This document shows positions 10,666-23,600 of a DNA stretch of 64,000 nt, one piece after another; within the stretch, counting starts at the first letter, position 1; each line of letters starts with the position of its first letter. A program made the translations under genes and the position numbers. Origin of the DNA: Tyto alba (taxonomy: Eukaryota; Chordata; Aves; Strigiformes; Tytonidae). The stretch lies in NCBI RefSeq assembly GCF_018691265.1, contig NW_024881321.1, positions 25,145,698 to 25,209,697 on the forward strand, written 5' to 3'. Under the pieces are notes generated by a model. The model was given only the letters and a program-made list of their open reading frames with translations, had not been told where the DNA came from and ran no database searches.

Positions 10666-13600
10666 GTAATTAGAATCTCCAAAGGTATGTTTTATGGGTC
10701 TTGTTCATTTTTATATCATCTGTCATGGCTTAAAAGTATTTACCTCTGTGTAACTCCCCTTAAAGTGGTAGCAAGCTTCTTTTAGATAACCAGGATGTAA
10801 ATATCTCGAAAATCTTTGCCACCCTTGTAATTAGTATACATAAACCCAATACTAGAAGTTTAGGACAAAGTTAACCTAGCCCAATATTCTGTCTATGACA
10901 ATATGGGATGAGTAGAGAAAACATAGAAAACCACAGTAAACGCACTGTAATCCTTTCTTCAAGATCCTCCAGGATCTTCTTCTCACGCCACTTATCCATA
11001 TACCTTTTTAGCTAGATTTTGCATTTACATGTTTGTGTTCAACAGCCCTAGTTGGATCATTCTTCCTTTAATACTTCTAGACATTTTCTGCATCCTTTTC
11101 TGAGACTCCAGCAATGAGTTCCAAAATTTAAACACAAATCCCCCAAAAATGTTCTTTTATTTGAATAAAGATCAATTAGAGAAAAAAAGGCGATGTTGAA
11201 ACAGCCTAAAGAACAAAAAGTCTGTGATTATAAGCTTAAGAGGTCAGGAGAGAAGTATTTCTTAGAAATGTCACATAACAAAATTACTACTTTAATTAGA
11301 GAAAAAAAAAAAAAAAAAAAAAACAAACATTCCCTGAGGCCAGAGGACTCTTCAGTGAAAAGTTTATTCTATTTAATAAAATCAAATATTTAAAATGTAC
11401 TTGAAGAATAATGTTTAGATTTAGGCACTAAAGAGATTCTAAATTAGTATTTAGGAAAAAGTAGTTAATAATTTAGGTTTAATATTCTGGATGATTTCAG
11501 GGTCTACAGGTTTAATGTAAAACAAAATTATTTGGAATATTTATTATTTTCTGTTTTCACTATTTTTTAAAGATTATTGTCAACATAATGAAAAGAAAAA
11601 AAAAAAACACAGTTGCCTTTTTGTATAAATTTAAAAATTAATGCTTAAAATATCATTGTATCAATGGTTCTGATGCCCACCTTCAATTAATTTGTATTAG
11701 AGACATAATAAAATCACTGGACTGTTTCCAGGTTGCCATGAAGTAAGCATAGTCTTCAAATCTGTATGGATCAGATGAAAGAAAATTACTTTTATTTAAA
11801 ATAAAATGATATTTCAAGGCCTTTAGAATATGAAAATATCATGGACCAAGATGCAGTAATATGTTCTTTTGTCTTTTTGTCATGTGCAATGCTAACATCT
11901 ATTTTAACAGTGTATGAATAATTAACATTAGTGATCTGATAAAGTTTGTGAATTTATCTATCTCTGGTTGCCATTTTTACTTTTAAATATAAATTTATGA
12001 TAAACATTTCAATCTTTCCATGCTAAATTAAACATTCACCAGTATAAAAATTTCTAGTTCATGTCTACTGGAATCAGGGATATTTTAATGATAAAAATTA
12101 CTTACATGTCAATAAGAAATAGTTTTTAGAACTTGTTAATGTTGTACCTAAAATCTTGAATTCACCGTCACAGGCATACCTGGTAACTGCTTGCCAGTGA
12201 TTCTGCAGTTAGTTCAAGTAATCAACAGGGAACACTTTTTTCTTTATCTTTGGCATTTCATAATTAGTTCTGTCTCTAAATATCACAAGCCAGATTCTCA
12301 TCTCTACCATCAATGAAAAAATTACATGACTATATACACATTATAAAACACATTATTCCTTTTTCTGTCAATGAGAAACAGTTTCTGTCAAAACTTTGGA
12401 AAAAAACACAAAAATCTTGCAATATATTATGAATGTTGTCCTTAAAAGGTGGACTCCTACAGATATTAGAAATGCCAGTCTTTGAAGCATTTCACGTCTT
12501 CAAAATACGTAGAAAGCTTGATTTTTTTAGAGATTGACTTTTTATTTTGTTAAATGAAAAATATTTTATTCAAGTTTCTGGTTATTATTTTATGCTATCA
12601 CATATAATCCAAAATAAAATGTATCAAAATTAGCAATTCATATTTTATAATTAATACAAAAATTGAGATGTTTAACTATAGTCAGAAGATCTGACTATAA
12701 TTTTTGGCTGAAAAGCCTACTTAAAGAACTTTTGATAAAACTAGAACTTTGGTTAGCAATTACTCTTTTAAAAAAGGTACAGAACTGATTCAGAATTCCA
12801 TGTGAAAATGCATCTAAAACAAAAGCTGTTATTTTAGAATTAAAAAAGATTGCCGTATCTTTTTGTCAATGTATTCTTCTTCTCAATGTCTGAGCATGAT
12901 GAAGTATCACTGTCCGAAAAAAGCTAAGCTCAATCATTCTACTTTTCAGAATTCTTAAGCTTTTATCTCCCTTCTCACTCCTTGAGTCTGCTCATAATTT
13001 CCATTATTTCCTTAAAGCCAAAACAGCTTTAGCCTTCATTAATTCAATTTTCACTGCATCTTTCTCACACAGATGAGTAGTCGTTTATCAAAGATTGAAA
13101 GCATTTTTTCTCTTCTTAACTGTGATATCCAACAAGAGACCCTGATAAAAAATCAGGCTTCAATAATCCTAGGCACAGTGGAAAAACACGAATAAACAAA
13201 GAGTCCCTACCCTACTGTTATTCAAGCTGTGTGCTGTCAGTCATTACCTTCCTGCTAAAGTATGAGAAATAAAATTGCTTTCCACCTATGATGAAAAAAG
13301 ATACAGCAAAAGTCTTTTCCTTCATGGAAGCTATTGATTTATTCTAGCTGGATAATTGGTCCCAAGAGCCTTGATCAGAGACTGAAACAATTCCTGTGTC
13401 TCATTAAGTGTATTAATTTAGCAACCCTGCAGCACAGCTGTAAAAATTTACCTGCCTTGGCATATAAGCTACTTGGCCACTCTTTACCTCAATGACTGAT
13501 GACAATTGAAAAAACCCAAAACAACCCTATTGCTACTTTATTTGTTTTTCTTTAAAAAAAGAAAAACACTTCCTCTAGGCAAATGGGTAATTAAAAATCA

Positions 13601-16095
13601 ATTGGCTCATAATGAGTATACAATAATATCTCACTAAATGCATTAGGATACTTACTGCAGAATAATGCCACTTTGAGCAATATACTGTTTAATTTTAACA
13701 CTTCTAATGTTATAAGCTAACTCTCTCCTTTTACTCTATCTTTAAAGGAGAATATTGTGATCCATCCCAAAAATTTTTTGGCATGCTGGTAGCTTTAGTA
13801 TTTAATATGTTGATTTTTTTTTTTTTCCTCACATCGTAGTAGTCTGCCTATCATTTTCTCTATTACAAGACTTAACCTGCCAAGTTAAAACAAGAAAGAT
13901 CGACATTAAAATCAATTATAGCAATAACTTAAGATTTATAGTGGTGTCAACTTCAAAATCTAAAGTCATTATTTCATGGCTCAAACAGCTTTGCAAAGTG
14001 CTATATTGATAGCAATAACCAGTGAGTAACAGACAAATTCCTTAGGATAAAATAATTTGATAAAACAGGGGTAATGATGTCTTCATATTTAAGGATGAAT
14101 CAAAGTTCTCTACTTTTACATTATATTTTGAACTTTACTTTGCAAAACAAATCATTGAAGTAGAGAAAAAAATTATGCTGAATATTTTGAGCATTGTTTG
14201 AACACTGATAAATTTATGCTGATTTTATAAAATGGGCAATAATACAAGAAAATAAGAAAAAATTAACATACTTATGACTTTCTTCTTAAAAAAAGACAAC
14301 AGTTTTATGGCCTATCCTTGCTCTTATTCACTTTGTATATTGCATACTAATTGCTTGAATAATAACTGTAGACCCAGTAGTATTTCTAAACAAAGTGTTT
14401 TAGAAATTATTTTCTAAAGTTTAAAAAATATGCAGTGTCCTAACACAAAGTACTACTGAAATTATTCTTGGTTGTATGTCTCAAAATATATGATGACAAC
14501 TCAGGATGCTGCTTTCATCATGGGGAAGAAATGAGGATTATTTTGAGTGTACTGACCAAAGCTAGTCAAAATATTTTTGACAAATATCTTCTCATTAGAA
14601 TGTGCTGTTCTGTCCAAGATGTATTTATTTTGATGTGTTTTTTAATGTGTACCTTTTTGATGTTTATAGTTCTCTAGGCTATACTTCACTGGCTGTGATG
14701 AGAAACAACGCAGGAGGGAAGAGGAAATAAAATTTGGGACATACACTTTGGTTTTCACAACAATATTAAGACTCTTGTTTAGATTCCAGTATTGGATTCC
14801 CTCCTTCTACAACACAGAGTTTTGACAGAAGAAAGTTGTAGTGAAATGTGATTGTTGTCATATAGCAAAGACTGACATGTTACACTAGTAATTTTGAAAA
14901 CAGGGGTAGAATATCAGAAATTCCTGAAACATGTTAATCATCCACATTATTCAGAACAGTTGAGATGGTCAAGTGGTCTAGCTGCACAAGGAGGTTTCTT
15001 TGATGCTGCCAGTGAACTGTTGTTACTTGTAGCAGTTCAACTCAACAGGAGCTGTGAAATAGTAGGAACCATTTCACTGATTGTTATCATATGAACATCT
15101 CTAGGAACAGTTGATATAAGCAACAGTTTATATAATGTCATCTATGAAACAATGAAGACCAAATCAATATCAGTTGATTAAGATACTAATAAACTGTGCT
15201 TAACCCTAATTGAAAATACTTTATCTCATGCTCAGTTAAAGAACTGTAATGATGACATCTATAATTTTCTTATTAATTTGCTGATGGAAAGGAGAACAGT
15301 GAATTAATCAGGTGAGCTGTAATAATAGTGCATGATTAACTGATTTGAAGAGGAAATAATCTTCAGTTGTGTCTACCTATGAATGTTTATGACTTCCTAC
15401 TATATTATCTCAAGTTGCACTTAAAGTAGGAATGATGCCAATAAAAAGTTCAATGTTGAAATAATTAGTTTACTAATTGTATTATAATATTTGTTAGTTT
15501 TTCATAGCTTCTCATCTTTTACCAAAGCAAACAAACAAACAAACAAAATATTGTAATGGAACAGAACTTTTTAAGTATCTTGATGGCTTCTTCCACTACT
15601 TCTCTCCTTTTTAGTTTTACAGTAGCCTGGATAGTTGAAAGTCACAGATTACTTCAAATGGCTGTTGTTGAAATGACTCCATATTACATCACTGCTTAGT
15701 GCGAGTTCTTCATATTACTTTGCTGACAACCATCAGTGAGGAATAAAGCTTCATAACATCCACATCTATATCTTACGATTTGTCCTCTCTGTGTCTGGTC
15801 ATTAAAGACACAGGAAAAATGGCAAGGGTGCAGTTGTTTGGTTTGGGGCTTTTGTAGGTGTTTTATTCATCTTTCAGTCACAAATCTCAAGAGTCTCTTA
15901 TCAAAAATGTATTAACTTCCTTGTTTTGTGACTGCAGTGCTCTTTCATTTAGCCATATTCCCTTATACCTCCGATTTCTGTTGTATTTATGTATTATATT
16001 AATATTATTAAAATTGATACCTAAATGTCTTAACTTCAGTAAGTCTAACCCAGAAAAGTACTATGTAAGATCAAGTTTCTTCCTGCCAGTTCTTT
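10666..16095. other. Long stretch without recognised genes or young repeats
   Basis: AT-rich DNA. The text around 10860-10910 ('acctagcccaatattctgtc') faintly resembles an ancient CR1/L3-type LINE relic, but I would not define it. A long A-run is at 11302-11323, T-rich tracts are near 13815 and an AAAC repeat is at 15528-15546. Frames here are short and have no recognisable domains. The stretch may include conserved non-coding DNA (see findings). Confidence 0.45.
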
Positions 16096-16286
16096 ATCTT
16101 TGTCCTGGTTGGGGCTGGACTAGAGTTCCTGTTGGTTTGGCAGCGGGAGGAGTGCTGCAGCACACTGAGACCCCAGGGGCTCCCCAGGTCCCAGTGCCCT
16201 CACCTGTGTGCGGGGGCGGGGGGAGCACAGCTGGAGGTCTGGGCCCGGATTGGCCGATATCCCATGTCATGTGACATTGTGCTCAC

Positions 16287-16295
16287 TATATAAAG
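16287..16295 (+). promoter_or_regulatory. TATA box of the family-C LTR
   Basis: TATATAAAG is a near-perfect TATA box placed about 187 bases into the LTR, with a GC-rich upstream part. Transcription would start near 16320. Present activity is unknown. Confidence 0.65.
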
Positions 16296-16447
16296 TCAGG
16301 AGTGGGCTGGGAAGGGTTCTCACTTCTGGGAGTGTGGTTGTGGTGGCTTTGTGTTTGGGATTGCCAGCTGGGAGCAGGTGGGTGGTGAGCAGCTGTATTG
16401 TACATTACCTGCTGATACTGCTGTCAGCATATTGTTCTGTTACTGTT

Positions 16448-16453
16448 ATTAAA
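16448..16453 (+). terminator. Poly(A) signal ATTAAA, family-C LTR
   Basis: ATTAAA lies about 155 bases after the TATA box and is followed by a T-rich stretch, as expected at the end of the R region. Confidence 0.6.
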
Positions 16454-16582
16454 CTGTTTTTATCTCAACCCGTGAGTCTCTCTTTGCCCCTCCGATTCCC
16501 TCCCCATTCCCAAGTGGGGGGAGGGTGGGTGAGCGACTGCGGGGCGTTTAGCTGCTGAGTAGGCTCAAAGGATGACAATCTT

Positions 16583-18253
16583 ACTGCTCTAACAATGGAT
16601 ATTTTCTTTCATTCTCACCTGGTTTTGCTGTCTGCCAAGTGATGGATGCTCCTGAGAGATCCATCTATAAAAACCAGCAAAAGTACATATAATGAGTAGG
16701 TAAAAAACTGGTGATTATCTGTGTCTTTTCTTCAGGTTTTCCTCATTCCCATTGTTCTGTGCTTGTGTAGTTTCTGGAAAAAGCTTTGTTCCTCTTTATG
16801 TTTGTGGTAACAGTTTGCTCTAGCAAGCTGACTTGCTTTAGTATATGCATGAAAAACCTAGTACAGGTTGTCTTTTATTTTTTTAGATACCCCAAACTTC
16901 ATGTATGCTTTCATGTTAGAAAGAAATACAGAGGCCAAAAATCTTCAACAAAGGATGGCTTGCAGCACATAAATCCTTTAGATGCTTCTAAACAGAAGTG
17001 GCTGAGAACTTCAAGATCCTGTTCTTATGAAAGTGAATTGTGCTTGTCCTGAACCTCTGAAAAGTGTGATGCACCTTTTCAAGTACCTTTATAAGCATAC
17101 TGAGGCACAGTTTATTGTCATTTACAACTATCATAAATTTGATAGCTGAAGCTTTATTAAACCAACAGCATTCATTATACACATAAAAGTGATAGATTCA
17201 AGTTTCCAGGTACTCTCCTCCCTGGGTTTTTGTTTTATTTTGTTATGATACTCTATATTTATTTTCAGAAGAATATTTTTGTTACATACTAATACAAAGT
17301 CATTCTGGTCTGTGTATATTCCTCTGCTGAATATATCTGTTTCCTTATACTACGTCAAACTTTGTCAGAAATTTTTGACAAAAAATAACCCTAAATTCTG
17401 GGTTTTATTTTCTTCCAGAAGTCTCTGGAAAGCTGTCTTATCATAATAGAGAATGTAGTGTAAGAGAGAATAGAATGCACTTCTGTTACAGATATACTCA
17501 GGAGGAGTGGGCTTTATGTGGTCCATATTCAGCCATTTAAAAGCTAAGTTTTAATTTATCAGGCTGATTTGACATGGGAACTTCTAGAAGATTTTATTTT
17601 TCATGCAATTATATTAACTACCTTTTGGAAAGACACATCTTTACCCATCAACTACAGAGAAAAGCTGAACAAACTGCCTTGGATTCTTAAGTCTTCTCTT
17701 GAAGCGATATAGTGAGAGTAAATACTTAATACATGAAGTGATCGTAAGTAGTATATCTGCAATAAAAATCCATGGAGATGTCTGATATTATAACTGTTGT
17801 AGAACAATTTGCTCCTTCCTAGTTTTCTAGCCTCTTCAGGCTTGTTATAATAGCAAACTGAAGCTAAAACAAGTACACTCTAAGATTATAAGCTGTAGAT
17901 GATAAGTAAAAACACAAAGATCTCATGAGTTATGATAAAGAATACATATGTATTAATATAAAAATTAGAAAAACATAGAATTATTTAGTAGCAAGTCTTC
18001 ATATGCAAAACATAAATTGTTTGCAATTATGACAGTGAAAAATTTGCATTATATCTCACATGAATACGTGAATAAAAACAAGACTGTACAATAGCCTTCA
18101 GTTTCTTTGGTCCTCTGTCTAACTCTGTCCTTCCTCCCCTTTGGATTTCTGTGCAGGCTATATGAAGATTACTTTCAAGTACATAAAGTTGAGTTACTTG
18201 AGATGCTAAAATTTTGTTGGTATTTTTCAGATGAAAAGTGGAAGTTTTGAATT
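16583..18253. other. Unique AT-rich non-coding stretch
   Basis: No gene or repeat was recognised. The frame 16786-17052 (+, 88 codons) has no domain and no flanking splice or poly(A) signals that I can defend. Confidence 0.5.
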
Positions 18254-18259
18254 ACTTTT

Positions 18260-18829
18260 TGTACTGGTTCTGGGAGTTAACATTCTTTAGCAGACCATAT
18301 GGTGCTGTGTTCTGGATCTATGGTTAAAACAGTGTTGATAACATATCAATGTCTTGGTTATTGCTAAAGAGTGCTTTTACATTGTTAAAGTTTTCTCTTT
18401 TTTTTTTTTTTTTTTTTTTCTCCCCACTGTGTCCCCCCCAGTGAATATGCTGGGGGTGGGCAAGAAGTTGGGAAAGGACACAGCTGGGACAGCTGACCCA
18501 AAGTGGTCAAAGTGATATTCCATACCACATAATGTCATATTTAGCAATAAAAACTGGAGGTGAAGGAAGAAAGTTGGTTGTCTTCCAAAGTGGACATTGC
18601 TTAGACACTGTCTGGGCATCAGTTTGCTTGTGGGAGGTGCTGAGTGACTGTGTCACTCATTTTTGTTTGTTGTTTTTCTCCTTCCTTCACTTATTGATCT
18701 GTCTTTATGTTGGTCCATAAGTTTTCTTGGTTTTGCTCTTCCTATTCTCTCCCCCATCCTGCTGGTGGTAGGGGGAGTGAGCAAAAGGCTGTGTGGGCAC
18801 TTAGCTGCTGGCAGGGGTCAAACCACCAT
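18260..18829 (+). mobile_element. Solo LTR, family B
   Basis: It starts TGTACTGGTT and ends at 'gtcaaaccacca'. It shows the markers of a common avian LTR: 'cagtgttgataaca', 'gctgggggtgggcaagaagt', 'gggacagctgaccc' and 'gatattccatacca'. The same markers occur in reverse complement at 50473-52192. The flanks read ACTTTT (18254-18259) and TACTTT (18829-18834), a direct repeat offset by one base, consistent with a duplication of about 6 bp. A T-run (18398-18419) interrupts the body. The usual ATTAAA poly(A) signal is decayed. There is no internal retroviral sequence. Confidence 0.82.
18398..18419 (+). repeat. Poly(T) tract inside the family-B LTR
   Basis: Twenty-two T residues stand where related LTRs have a mixed pyrimidine tract. 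This is probably slippage expansion. Confidence 0.8.
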
Positions 18830-18834
18830 ACTTT

Positions 18835-19174
18835 AAAAATCAGTTTCTTCATTCTTTCAGAGTGGTTTATAATTCTTAACTAAGTCTCTGGATTTTATGA
18901 ATTGAGTTTAAAGGTGGTCATCACCCAATGAAGGGACTGAAAATTGGCTCATCAAAGTAACTGCAGTTAAGAGCATACACAGAAGTAAGAGATGAAATAA
19001 AAATACGTAATGATAAATTAGATTGGAGTTTCAGGTTTGGCAACAAAATTGGGAAAACTTAAGTTTGAGACACACTTTTTCTTAAAGAAGTATACAAACT
19101 ATAAAGTCTCTTTAAAACAGCAATAAAAAGGGCTTCAGCAACACAACCAGTATTTCTTAATGATTGCCTCTTAT
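18835..19174. other. Short unique stretch between two LTRs
   Basis: AT-rich DNA with no gene or repeat that I recognise. Confidence 0.5.
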
Positions 19175-19340
19175 CTCTCTGTGCTGAGTTTGTGTGTGGC
19201 AGGGGTTTTGGGAGTGGAGGAGGGGGATACAGCTGTGGCCCCTGTGAGAAGCTGCTAGCAGCATCCCCAGCTAGAAGCTGGATTCACTGCTGGCTGAGGC
19301 TGAGCCAATTAGCAACAGTGGCAGTGTCTCTGTGATAATA

Positions 19341-19419
19341 TATTTAAGAAGTGCAACCTGAAAGGAGGAAGAGTGGTGAGGAGGAGTTCTGAGGGAGATA
19401 CCTATGCAAACACCAAGGT
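19341..19419 (+). promoter_or_regulatory. TATA-like box and downstream splice-donor-like site, family A
   Basis: TATTTAAG (19341-19348) lies downstream of a CCAAT motif. An AAG|GTCAGT site (GT at 19418-19419) lies 77 bases past the TATA box. Both recur at matching places in the other family-A LTRs, so they look like conserved LTR functions and not chance matches. Use as a promoter or splice donor is inferred. Confidence 0.5.
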
Positions 19420-20000
19420 CAGTGGAAGGAAAGAGGAGAGGAGGAGAGATCAGAGACTCACCTGCAGCCTATGGTGAGAGGTCAGAATATCCCTCTGCAG
19501 CCCATGGGGGTCCACGGTGGAGTAGATGCCCACCAGTAGCCCGTGGGGGACCCCAAACAAGAGCAGGTGGCTGCAATTGAAGAAGGCTAGGACACTGAGG
19601 GAAGCCTAGACTTGCAGCAGTTTGTTGCTGGGAGGATTGCAACCTGTGAAAGGGACCCATGCTGGAGAAGTTCATGAAGAGCACCAGTTTGTGGGAAGGA
19701 CTCATGTCAGACAAAGTTCATGGAGGACTGTCTCCCATGAGAGGGACCCCATGGTGGAGCAGCGAAGGAGTGCAAGGAGTCCTTCCCCTGAGGAGGAAGG
19801 AGCAGCAAAGACAATGGGTGATGAACTGACCTCAGCTCCCATTCCCTGCCTCCCTGTGCTGCTGCTCATGGAAGACATAGAGAAATTGGGAGTGAAGATG
19901 ACTCCAGGAAGAAGAGAGGGGTGGGTGGAAGGTGGTTTTAAGATGTGGTTGTATTTCTCACTATCCTACTCTGATTGGGAAATTAAGTGCTGGTGGTCAA

Positions 20001-20006
20001 ATTAAA
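20001..20006 (+). terminator. Poly(A) signal ATTAAA, family-A LTR
   Basis: ATTAAA followed by a T-rich 'tgttctttttcttcccc' tract, the position used as poly(A) site in the related LTRs. Confidence 0.5.
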
Positions 20007-20470
20007 ATTATGTTCTTTTTCTTCCCCAGTCAAGTCTATCTTTTGGCCATAATCATAATTGATGAATTATCCCTCCTTGTCCTTCTCTCTATCCCTGAGT
20101 CTTTTGTTTTATTTCCTCCTCCCCATCCTTGAGAGGGAAGGAGTGAGTGAGTGGCTACATGGTGCTCAGTTGCCCTCTGGGCTCAAACCATGACACTCCT
20201 TGAAGAAATGCCTTTGTTGATAATCTCTACTAGTTTGCATCTCAAAGCATCAACATTGTCATTCTAGGCCATGGTGTAGTTTGTACTCTAAATCAATATA
20301 TTTTTCCCAAGCAAGCCATCCATCGGAAAGACTTAAATATACTATATTGTTCAAACTAAAGAGTACATTGTTTTTACAAATTTTGTCTCAGGTAAACATA
20401 GTCATAGCAAAAGCAAAAGGTAAATTAAGGGTTAGAGGCACTAGAAACAGTGTGGAATACATGGAATTCT

Positions 20471-20682
20471 GATTAGATGTAAGGAAGAAATTTTTTTACT
20501 ATGAGGGTGGTAAAGTAGTTGAAGTAGTTGCCCAGAAAGTTGGTGCTATGTCTGACCTTGGAGGTGTTCCAGAATTGATGGTCCTGAGCAACCAGATGTT
20601 ACTGAACCTTCTTTGAGTAAAGGGGTTGGACTAGAGACCTCCAGAAGTCTCTTCTGCCCAAGTTATCCTGTGATCCTATTAT
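20471..20682 (+). mobile_element. CR1: CR1 3'-end fragment (about 210 bp)
   Basis: It matches the CR1 3' region in order: 'gtaaggaagaaattttttta', 'gttgcccaga', 'ttggaggtgttcc', 'gagcaacc', 'gggttggactaga' and a degraded terminus 'tgtgatcctatt'. It is 5'-truncated, as most CR1 copies are, and moderately diverged. It may represent the last coding residues and 3' UTR of ORF2. Confidence 0.8.
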
Positions 20683-23600
20683 AGAATTAAAACAGAAAAT
20701 ACAAATCAATTTTTCCCATAAAGAACTTCACATCTATCATAATATTATAATGGCCTTTCTTGAAATTTATTCAGACTTCTTTGAAATACATTCACTGAGA
20801 CACCTTGCAGTTTTGGAACTGATTAGGACAGTCAGATTCTCCAACTATTACTAAACTGTAGCTAAGAAGAGGAAATTAGATACCTGGCAGATTTACTGTG
20901 TTAAAGCTTTTCTTAAGTGACTCTGAGTTATTAAAATATTTGGATGTAACTTTAAGAAACATGCCTTAATGAAGCTTACAGGATTAATAATTCTTTAGTA
21001 TCATGTGGTTGTTATAACCACAAACATAATACATAGATCCTGACCCTGATTCCATATGGTTAATATTCTGGCTGCTCCTGATGACATCATATACATTTTT
21101 ATAATGTTGAGGTCAGGTTAAAAAAAAGGACTTCTGAACACAAACATGAAAGATGCCTGAAGTTAGCTGATCACTTTCAGAATTAACAAAGTGATACAAC
21201 TTCTAAATTCATCTCTTAAATTAATAGCATCTGTTTTTGTTAGGCTTATCCATCCAGTAACAGATTTACCTCCATTCATCTCTGTCAAAGTGAGCTACTT
21301 TTTCATGCAGACCCTAGATAGATACCCCTATTTTTCTATCTGTGCTAACATTATTGGTCTAACCAGTATACAGGTAGTTCTTCACCCGTAGCCTTTTCTT
21401 TTTTTTACTTTCCTCAGGATTCAGCTTTCTTCTACAGTTATTTTTAGTTTAATCAGCTGTTTAGTCACAACTAGAGCTGTGCCAAGCCCAGAATAACAAG
21501 CTATGCGTAGAGGCAGAAGCTCAGCTGTAGCACCATGCTAATTTGCCTCCAAGGCTTCCTGGTTGGAGCTGACAATCATCTGGCTAGTGACAGGCTGGTA
21601 TGTAACACTGCATGAGATTGCTTGTATCTGTTTGCAAATTACCTTGTAAACATGGGTAAAGTAAAACAGAGTGTATTGTTGCAGCATCTTGTCTGTCAGA
21701 CTTTGTGTTTGTCAACTTCACTGCACTGATAAATAAGCTGAAGCTTATAATCTATTCATAAAACAAATAAATGCTCAGTCCTACAATACTTTTTCTCATC
21801 TCCTTCAAAATGGCAGTACCTTCAGACAATAGAAGTCCTAACTTGTAGATTTGGGTTTCTATATGTCTCCATGGAAGGCTTTATATGGCTTCAAAACATC
21901 ATTTGATTTGAGTTTGGCTTTTGTAGTTGCTAGAACTTCAGTCTGAATGTTAATGGCAAATTAATATAAAATAAATTCTATTTCCTTTTAAATGGATAAA
22001 AATATATTTTTTCTTCATCTGACATGTATGGTGTACAATATCTGATAATCTATTTTCTAATCTGTATACAGTCATCTTCCATTTTTGTCTCTTTCAGATG
22101 ATAAAGGTAGGACATATTTTTTAAATATAGCAACTAAATTAATTGTGATTTAGACAATAAAAAGACCATTGGAATAGGTTTGATGAAGTATACACCAACT
22201 TAAAAAAATTGATATTTTTCTGAATGCAAAAGCTACTGATGTTGATTACATTTAAATAATTTTATGTTTGGAAAAATCACATCCCAGCACAGTGCACTGA
22301 AAGTGTAACTAATGAAGAAAGAGAACAGAAGAATGTTAAGATCATGTAGAAGTTTTACAAGGGAAAAAAAGAAAAAAAAATAATATAAATTAAAAATTTA
22401 AACATTTTTTAAAAAAATTAAAATTTGCAGGTTGGGCTTATACTGTTCAGATTGTTAGAAAAATGTAATTCTTAATTTGTTATGATTAAAGTAAAAGTGT
22501 AATATAATGAATGGCATTAACTGAATGATTAAAGTTAAATTAATGCAAGGTATTAGAAATATAAAAGAACTATCTGGATTAGAGACATGTCAGACAATCA
22601 AATAAAATCAAAATCAACACAAAACCAAAACAGGGATGTCAGGTATTGGTGTGCTTTTGAGGATCAATAATGGATTACCTACATTCCTGTGAGTTATATT
22701 ATTTAGTAAATAGATATTATTAGCATATTGTCAGTAATTCATCTATCTAAAATTAAAACAAACTTGCTAGTCAATGTTTTTAAACAGTGATGTCAACGGA
22801 CAGGAGTACATCTTTGCCAAAAAAAAAAAAGAAAATACCTTTTTGCTTTGAACATCAACAGTATGACAGAAACTTCCTGCTTGCATTCTCAGCTTTTCTG
22901 TGATACCTGTAATTATTTTCTCTCACAATTCACTCAGGATTCAGGTCCTGATCAGTAACATTCTTAAGCATAGAAATGGTGTGCTTTACCAAAATTAGAC
23001 GTTCGGGTATTTTCTAATGTTTTCTATGTGCTTGACAGAGCAGAAGTGGCTGCAGCTAACAGTTGTATGGTAAAGGGTATTGGTCTGCTAGATGACATGG
23101 AGCTCACAGCACATAGGTGGCAAAGCAATCATATTCTAGCCCTTCCTGAAAATTAGTACTTTATGTAGTTTTCATTGTTTTCCATAAGAGGCTGAACTCA
23201 TTTGAATTGTTTCTGAAATTTAGACTTTACTATTAATTGTCCTTCATCTAAATATCCTACTTTAAGTACCAGCTAGTGCAATTAATTGCTTATGACATAT
23301 ACTAAAGGTGCATATTTTGGCTCAAGCAAGTCATGTAAAAAAATAGCTTAAACTCAGTTTTTTAAAGCAGAAAGTTGCCTTACTTCTACAACTGCTGTTG
23401 CAGTTACATTCATGACAAAAGCAACAGATATATTAGAATAGAAGATGAAGATAATTTTTGCTATAAGTCCTGACATCTATCACAGTACTAAAATATATTT
23501 CTATGAAATTGATTCAAAACTCTTCTGTCTTAGAAAGACATTCATCAAAACACCTTTCAGTAATGAAGAGAGACATTTTAGAAGCTGTAAGCTTCATATT

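Larger units (their letters stand above)
16101..16577 (+). mobile_element. Solo LTR, family C, perfect 5-bp TSD
   Basis: A complete 477-bp LTR running from TGTCCTGG to GATGACA. It is flanked by a perfect ATCTT direct repeat (16096-16100 and 16578-16582). TATATAAAG is at 16287-16295 and the ATTAAA poly(A) signal at 16448-16453. The end is GC-rich ('gagcgactgcggggcg'), which is typical of U5. The 5-bp duplication favours the ERVL class over ERVK, but I did not search a library. It is a solo LTR: no primer-binding site, gag or pol follows. The local ORFs 15858-16274 and 16208-16558 run across it and are not genes. Confidence 0.88.
19180..20195 (+). mobile_element. Solo LTR, family A subtype 1
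   Basis: A full-length LTR of about 1,016 bp from TGTGCTGAG to CCATGACA. In order it shows the U3 block 'cccctgtgagaagctgct', a CCAAT-containing 'gagccaattagcaac', TATTTAAG at 19341-19348 and a donor-like AAGGTCAGT with GT at 19418-19419. These are followed by a tandem array of 'cccatggg/ggagca' units (about 19480-19760), the 'gaggaggaaggagcagc' block, ATTAAA at 20001-20006 and the U5 end. Flanks CTCTC (19175-19179) and CTCCT (20196-20200) match at three of five bases, so the duplication is decayed or absent. It is closely related to the copy at 36595 and has no coding capacity. Confidence 0.85.

Noticed and set aside
15858..16274. 138-codon plus-strand open frame
   Set aside because: It begins in host DNA and runs into the family-C LTR across its TSD. 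It is chance.
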